Below, in pieces: positions 57,874 through 64,000 of a stretch of DNA of 64,000 nt (the first letter of the stretch is position 1; every line of letters starts with the position of its first letter). Source of the DNA: Nymphalis io. Its lineage: Eukaryota > Arthropoda > Insecta > Lepidoptera > Nymphalidae. The translations under genes and the position numbers were made by a program. The notes under the pieces are model-generated. The model was not told the origin of the DNA. It saw nothing but the letters and a program-made list of their open reading frames with translations, and did no database searches. The stretch is taken from assembly GCF_905147045.1 (NCBI RefSeq), contig NC_065889.1, forward strand, positions 6,763,001 through 6,827,000, written 5' to 3'.

Positions 57874-60724
57874 ATGACACTAGTTGAATATGTTACATCT
57901 TTGTCAGCTAATCCTTATTTTGGTGCTGGTTTCGGCTTATTTGGTGTTGGAGCTGGAGCAGCAATCTTACGCAAAGGCTTCCAAACTTCTATGTTATTAT
58001 TCCGCAGGCACTGCATGATAACGCTAGAAGTACCTTGTCGTGATAAGTCTTACCAATGGTTATTACAGTGGATAACTCAAAAAGGAGCAAGGCACACACA
58101 GCACCTTAGTGTGGAAACATCATTTCTTCAAAAAGATACTGGACAGATAAAAACAAAATATGATTTTATACCGAGTGTAGGACAGCATTTCTTTAGGTAA
58201 TATATAATACATACACGAAGATAACCATTTACGAAATTGATGCAGATTATATTTATTTTTGTACATTTTATCCAGCTCTAAATTTTAACAAAATAAATAA
58301 CCACACTCATATGAATAACTCATGCACACATTTTTAACTTTCTGTTTTTTGAACTTACACACAGATATGGTAACTCATGGATAAAGGTTGACCGAACAAG
58401 AGAACAACAAACTTTGGACCTACATTTGGGCATTCCCTGGGAAACTGTTACCCTAACTTCTTTTGGCAGAAACAAGCAGCTTTACTACAATATACTCGAA
58501 GAAGGTATGTACTGAAAATATACATTTTAATATTAAATAATACACTTTCTTGAAATAAAGCACAAACATATTTATTTTGTATTTACTTGCCAAATATTTA
58601 ATTCTAGCAAGAACTATGGCTCTTAAACAGCATGAAGGCATGACAATAATGTACACGGCTATGGGTTCAGATTGGAGACCATTTGGCCACCCTCGTCGAA
58701 GACGACCTTTAAAAAGTGTAGTGCTCAAAGCTGGTCTTACTGACCGTATCCTTAAGGACTGCTTAGACTTTATTGACAATCCAAATTGGTATACAGAAAG
58801 AGGAATTCCTTACAGAAGAGGTAATATATATATATAAACATAAACAAATTATTGAGTTTAATAATAGTGATAATTAATGATTATATAATAGTTAATTATA
58901 TATTCATAATTAAATAATTATGTGATTAGTACACCTCCTTACCACTTTATTTATTTATTTCATGTCCTTCACCCAAAGGTGTCTGGAAGAGATCGCTCTT
59001 TTAGCGATAAGACCGCCTTTTGTACAAAATAGTTTTCGTTTTTTTTTGTATTTGTGCTTAAAATGGTTCTGTAACTCTTTTGGTATACAATAAAGCATAT
59101 TCTATTCTATATAAAAACAAATATTCATAATTATTAATAATACCATTGGAACATCCTAAAAATGTATACTGTCTTTCTTTTTTAGGCTATTTGCTATATG
59201 GGCCACCAGGTTGTGGTAAATCCTCTTTTATAATGGCATTAGCTGGACAACTTGAATATAATATTTGTGTCCTCAATTTATCTGAAAGAGGTCTAACTGA
59301 TGATAGGCTTAATCATCTTCTCAGGTAAAATATATAAAATATTTGTAAGAATAATCTCATAATATCAACCACATCCTAGAATAATATAAACACTTACATT
59401 ATAATTTTTTTATATTTATATATTTTTTTTATTTACAAAAAATCTGTCGTAAAAAATATTATAATTGTACCTGTAAATCATTGCAGTGTTGCCCCTCAAC
59501 AGTCTATTATATTGCTCGAAGACATTGACGCGGCATTTATCTCTCGAGAGGATACACCAACACAAAAAGCTGCATATGAGGGTCTCAATCGTGTTACATT
59601 TAGTGGACTATTAAACTGTTTAGATGGTGTAGCATCCACTGAAGCAAGGATAGTATTCATGACAACAAACTATTTAGAAAGGTTTTTGTATTGCCATTTT
59701 TTTTAATTTTTTGTTTAATTTTAAAAGGATTTAAGCAAGACTTAGTTAGTTTTAGAATATTTCTTTTATATTTATATAGCATTGTTGAAAAGTTTGGTTT
59801 AAAATTTTCAGACTTGATCCAGCCTTAATCCGACCCGGACGTGTGGATATGAAGGAATTTGTTGGTTATTGTGATCATGAACAAGTAGAACTAATGTTCT
59901 TAAGGTTCTACAAAGATGCTGCTGAACATGCAAGAACTTTTGCCGCAAAGTACACACTTTTTAAATACTTTTATATTAACAACATTCCTATTTCGTTTAA
60001 TAATTATTTTCGTTTTCGTTTCGATTTGTTCTTTAGTTAGCGTTTTCAAATAACTTTAGAACCAGATATTGGACATATCTATTCAGGGACTATTTGATAT
60101 TATTATTATTATCCAATTCAATCAATTAATCAATCGCAATCCGCTGCTAACCAAAAACCTTATCCAATTGCAAGCCCGTCGGGGTAGGTACAACCCACTC
60201 ATCAGATATTCTACCGCAAAATAGCAGTACTTGGTATTGTTGTGTTCCGGTTTGAAGGCTGAGTGAGCCAGTGTAAATACAGGCACAAGGGACATAACAT
60301 CTTAGCTCGCAAGGTCAGTGACGCTTTGGCGATGTAAGTAATGGTCAATATTTCTTACAATATGAATATCTATGGGCGTTGATGAACACTCACCATCAAG
60401 TGGTCCATATGCTTGTCCGCCTGCCTATTTTATAAAAAATAACCTATTTTCTGAATTCGGTCGAGTCCCGACATCTTCAGGTCATCGGTCCAATTTTAAT
60501 TTTAATTGGAATATTATTGATAAACTTACATTTGTACATAATACGCGGTCTATAATAGGTATCTACTATATATAAACTTACATATTATAACTTCTAATTT
60601 CAGAGTAATGGAAAAACAAAAGAATGTTAGTCCGGCACAAATTCAAGGTTACTTTATGTTTCACAAACACTCAACACCAGATGAGGTGCTTTCAAATGTA
60701 GACGTAATATGGAGACTTGGATAA
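57874..60724 (+). CDS. bcs1: Mitochondrial chaperone BCS1 (BCS1L orthologue), complete, seven exons
   Basis: BCS1 is an AAA-ATPase of the mitochondrial inner membrane that translocates the Rieske iron-sulfur protein and completes complex III. Exons: 57874-58196, 58365-58504, 58608-58820, 59186-59324, 59487-59681, 59812-59949, 60604-60724; 1269 nt, 422 aa (human BCS1L 419), phases 2, 1, 1, 2, 2, 2 all consistent. The N-terminal membrane segment reads NPYFGAGFGLFGVGAGAAIL, followed by the basic import signal and BCS1-specific domain (RRHCMITLEVPCRDKSYQW, TQHLSVETSFLQ, GSDWRPFGHPRRRRPLKSVV, GIPYRRGYLLYGP). AAA core: Walker A GPPGCGKSS (split upstream by an exon join), Walker B ILLEDIDAAF, sensor-1 FMTTNYLE, arginine-finger region RLDPALIRPGRVDMKEFVGY. 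The ATG at 57874 matches the family start; the frame upstream of it has no ATG start. AATAAA lies about 30 nt after the stop. Confidence 0.97.
58960..59110 (+). mobile_element. LINE 3' UTR fragment in BCS1 intron 3
   Basis: 'ggtgtctggaagagatcgct', 'cttttagcgataagaccgcc' and 'caataaagcatattctattc' form the 3' UTR of the same LINE type as 55940-56570. The hairpin pairs ATCGCT with AGCGAT. The element is severely 5'-truncated. Confidence 0.7.
60168..60432 (+). repeat. GGCGGACG-family repeat in BCS1 intron 6
   Basis: 'gggtaggtacaacccactca', 'ctgagtgagccagtgtaaat', 'caggcacaagggacataaca', 'cactcaccatcaagtggtcc' and 'gcttgtccgcctgcctattt' match the family; an A-rich tail follows on the right, so this copy reads on the plus strand. 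Confidence 0.8.
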
Positions 60725-62631
60725 TACTATGCTATATAAGAACTAGTCATTAGAATGAATAAAATTATTAATATTTTTATTTATATTGTAAATCTATGTT
60801 AAAATTATAAATGCTAAAGTAAATCCGTCTGTCTTTTACGAGATCATTATTAAACCGCTGAACCGATCGCAATGATTTCCGGGAAAAAAATAGATACGAT
60901 GCGGACAGCTTCGCAGGAAACATTGACGTCGAATGAAGTATTAATAAAAAAATAATCTATAACACAAATCTATACTAATGTGTATATGCATTTGTTGTGT
61001 ATATATACACTTCGTTCAAAATACTAGGATATTCAACACTCCGGTTGAGATTCACGAGAGGTACGTATTGTATCGTACGTTACATTATTTTCTTGGCGTT
61101 TTTTAGGTGGGACAAAAAGTTAAAGAAATTGTTTTTAAAAGTTTTTATTAAATATCATACTTATTAAAACTCTTACTCGCATATCACCCGCCTTAAACAA
61201 TATGATACAAAATGAAATGCAATATAAAATACAGCTAAAAACATAATAGCACTAAAGTAAAATTAATCATAAAACAAAGTTAAAGTAATATGTAAAACTT
61301 AATTTATTACTTACTACTTAATTATACTAAAAATAAGATTTAGTCTTAAAGACAAGACAGCAGTTTCATTCAATCAGTTTTTTTAAACCTATTATAAAAA
61401 TATAATATTATCGCTCATATATACAAGGGAATTCTATTTACTTTTGTACAGAAATCTCTATACTTTAAGCATTAACATATATGACTCCAAACGAATCGGA
61501 CTTTTTATTTGCTAAATAATATGTAATTATTTTATTTAAAAAGATAACAGTACTTTTTTTTAGTTAAATATAATAATGATTATTTTCATTTAATTATTTT
61601 CTCTAACTCGAAATAAGGAAAGCCGAATAGGAAAACGGTTTCTGTAAAAGTCATCATGACAATTGTAGCAACTATTTTCTCACGAATACGTTGATCAAAC
61701 TTTTGATCTAGAATCTATTCCAACGACAGATGTCTTTACAAATATAAAACTTTAGACATAAATTGATGAGATCTTGATTAATCCATTATTAATCTTTTCG
61801 TATTTATTATGGATACGTCAAAACATGGCGTCTCGAATGTCAACGAAGTTGTCATCGGAATAATGGAAGTAAATTAAAGTGAATATAAATTGTTAAGTGA
61901 TATAGCGTTGTATTATAAATATATCGATCAAAAACTGTTTGTAATGCATAGTATAGCAGTATAACTATACTGAAATTGCATTGATATGGAAATCTACGGT
62001 TTCTTTATATTTACTCCTTCCATTGAAATAGGGTATACGAGCTGAGGTATGGTTTACCAAACAAAATATATTTAAATACTATAGCTTACTAAATTTTAAT
62101 AAGTCTTTTCAGTTTTGCCTATTATAAGCCGACGTTTGGGCGCTTAACACTAAAAACAAATTCCATTTAATCTTTACGATATTGGTATTACGCAAACTTG
62201 TAAGTATTTAACTTTAATCATTATTAATATTCTAGTAGACAGTCTTTTACTAGGAATAGTTAAAATAAATAATCCCAATAATAATAAATTATAATAATTA
62301 CAAAGTTAACTTTTTAAATCTAATATCAAACCAGTAATGTTTAAGTAAAAACAGCAGTATTTATTTACAACAATTATCTTGGCATATAATTGTCAACTAC
62401 TTTGGAAATAATCAATATTCCCTACCACTTTAATAACGAGTCCAACGATAAACTATAATGGTTATAAAATTTTGCATAGCATTTTATGATATTTATTTAC
62501 ATTTTATAACAAAAGATATAAAACATCTCCAATCCTCCTTTTTTGTAAGCTCGACATACAATATCTGTATTGAACACCATGACTTAGTATGAAAATCTAT
62601 AAAAATGTCCCGAGTCTGACAATGTAAGTAA
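60725..62631. other. Spacer between BCS1 and the next minus-strand gene
   Basis: The left end is the BCS1 3' UTR. A degenerate retroelement piece ('ccgtctgtcttttacgagat', 'aaccgctgaaccgatcgca') lies at about 60820-60900. The remainder is AT-rich with no exon. The 3' UTR of the following minus-strand gene must lie at the right end; TTTATT motifs occur near 62360 and 62490. Confidence 0.5.
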
Positions 62632-64000
62632 TTATTTTGAAAACTCAATAGAATTGAGAAATCTTACAAAATGATAAGTTTGTTGCAATATATCTTGGCT
62701 AATCTTACTAGCGTTTTCATAAAGTCTAGGCACAACATTACCTTTAAATTCCTTAAGAATTTCCCATTGCCAATATGCGGATAGTTTAACAATGTCTATA
62801 AGTTTTGAATTAATATCCATTACCCTAATGCAGAATGTATTCTGTTTGCAATAAAATGATAAACACAATGTAACAGCAACACTAGATTCTTGATGGAATA
62901 CCAATTTAAATTTAATGAGACATGACATATTACTTGAAACGATATCAGCGTTACTTAATAAGACAATGTTATGGATTTGTAATAATTGTTGAAGATATCG
63001 GAATGGCGATTTTGTTTTTGTGTGAGGTAATTCAACCGTATGCATTATGACATATTGCTCTTTATTTCCTGGTGATTCATTCGAATTTGGAACTAATGTG
63101 CCTTTATCAGTACTTTTATTTAAATCGTATTGTGAATAACTGTTTGTATTAGGACACTGAGAGTTTATATTCATATAACTTGCTTCATTATTTGTTACAT
63201 TATACGCCATACGAGTATTTTTATTCTGAACACGTCCGTTTTGATCGTCGTTATAAAGACACGAAGTCCAAGAATTCGACGGACCTATAAAACTTTTTGG
63301 AACAGTATTTTCTGGCATCAGGTCAGCTACAGACTTAACTTTTATACGAGGTAACGCTAAATACGATTTATTAGTTTCTGACTCTGGTTTGTTAACACTT
63401 TCTTTATTTTTTTCGTCTTCATTTAAAGTAGCTAGTGACATCGTAGAAGTTATAATTGGCATGTGTCCTCCACTCATATTGTTCGAAATTTCACTGTTTG
63501 ATGAAGTGTCCGTTTTTGAGGTAGAACTTGAGTTTGTGAGCAATGTGAACAATTCCACTGGAGTTGCCTTCTTTGGTAGTTTTTTGGGATTAGCAACAGG
63601 ATTTTCGTTTAAGAGCTTTTTCAATATCGTCTGTTTTTCGGTTTCTGGAGTAGTGCGTATGAATAAGACCGAATTTTCTACTTTTCTCTCATATATGTTT
63701 TTGTCGTATGGCACAACTAAAGCTAGAGAACTGTTAGTTACTTTGGCACTATCATCATAATTTGATTGTTTACTTAAATGTACACCATCCTTTAAATCAA
63801 GTGTTACATTGTTTTCAATTTCTCTAACATCTTTTATTTGTGAACTTTGTTCTACATTTCGAACCTTATCCATTGTCTCAAAAATATCGACAAAATCTTT
63901 ATCCGTGTAAGTATTATCAACATCTTTGATACATTTCCAATTAAGTTCGTTGCTTTCGTTATTACTATTATCTTTCAATGTTGTCTTTATAGTAACATTT
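62632..64000 (-). CDS. C-terminal part of an unrecognised protein, 5' end outside the window
   Basis: A single open frame runs from the window edge to a stop at 62632, about 455 codons, with no ATG start within the window, so this is probably the last exon or the tail of a longer gene. The N-terminal two thirds are hydrophilic and rich in Asn, Ser, Lys and acids, with no fold I recognise (segments such as PRIKVKSVADLMPENTVPKS). The last 130 residues look globular: SPFRYLQQLLQIHNIVLLSN, CLIKFKLVFHQESSVAVTLC and LIDIVKLSAYWQWEILKEF. Its length without stops in AT-rich DNA supports real coding. I can give no function. Confidence 0.75.
   Translation of the reverse strand, partial: NVTIKTTLKDNSNNESNELNWKCIKDVDNTYTDKDFVDIFETMDKVRNVEQSSQIKDVREIENNVTLDLKDGVHLSKQSNYDDSAKVTNSSLALVVPYDKNIYERKVENSVLFIRTTPETEKQTILKKLLNENPVANPKKLPKKATPVELFTLLTNSSSTSKTDTSSNSEISNNMSGGHMPIITSTMSLATLNEDEKNKESVNKPESETNKSYLALPRIKVKSVADLMPENTVPKSFIGPSNSWTSCLYNDDQNGRVQNKNTRMAYNVTNNEASYMNINSQCPNTNSYSQYDLNKSTDKGTLVPNSNESPGNKEQYVIMHTVELPHTKTKSPFRYLQQLLQIHNIVLLSNADIVSSNMSCLIKFKLVFHQESSVAVTLCLSFYCKQNTFCIRVMDINSKLIDIVKLSAYWQWEILKEFKGNVVPRLYENASKISQDILQQTYHFVRFLNSIEFSK

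Noticed and set aside
1..64000. Bacterial-style systems (CRISPR, defence islands, operons)
   Set aside because: The window is plainly eukaryotic with spliced genes; no regularly spaced repeats or operon-like gene packing exist.

Overview
This is lepidopteran (butterfly or moth) nuclear DNA. The evidence is AT-rich non-coding sequence, small exons with GT-AG introns, many tRNA-derived SINEs of butterfly type, CR1/RTE-like LINE tails and a mariner element, together with genes whose proteins are recognisably insect. I rebuilt gene models by hand. Every internal junction I propose has GT/AG ends and matching reading phase, and the conserved motifs read through the joins.

Layout. 1-8040: gene-poor, with SINE debris. 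8041-16541 (minus): a complete five-exon ST6Gal-type sialyltransferase. 16.8-19.4 kb: spacer with microsatellites. 19457-22927 (minus): complete seven-exon TMEM43/LUMA gene with an upstream 5'UTR exon. 24498-27420 (plus): complete eight-exon mTERF-family gene, head-to-head with TMEM43. 27.4-29.9 kb: convergent 3' flanks holding a LINE tail with a target-site duplication. 29950-33.3 kb (minus): repo, the glial homeobox gene. 33.3-44.8 kb: an 11-kb gene desert upstream of repo, with GC-rich islets, an internally deleted mariner and several SINEs. 44799-54882 (minus): a gene of about 15 exons for a single-pass membrane protein with CUB-like stretches, one LDL-receptor class A module, a transmembrane helix and a long cytoplasmic tail; I cannot name it. 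55.2-57.8 kb: LINE and SINE debris. 57874-60724 (plus): complete seven-exon BCS1 mitochondrial AAA chaperone gene. 62632-64000 (minus): C-terminal exon of an unrecognised protein that runs off the window.

Functionally this is an ordinary animal gene neighbourhood, not an operon. Two genes act in mitochondria (mTERF, BCS1), one in the inner nuclear membrane/ER (TMEM43), one in the Golgi (sialyltransferase), one in the nucleus (Repo) and one at the cell surface (CUB/LDLa protein). Repo and the sialyltransferase both have nervous-system roles in Drosophila; any regulatory link between them here would be speculation.

I found no bacterial-type defence system, CRISPR array, rRNA or intact tRNA gene. 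The points most worth a second look are the unnamed CUB/LDLa receptor with its two open frames near the 5' end, Gcm-consensus sites around repo (two of them carried by SINEs), a 48-bp near-perfect palindrome in repo intron 1, a doubly deleted mariner, a TIR-bounded 220-bp element, and compensatory base changes in a LINE 3' hairpin.
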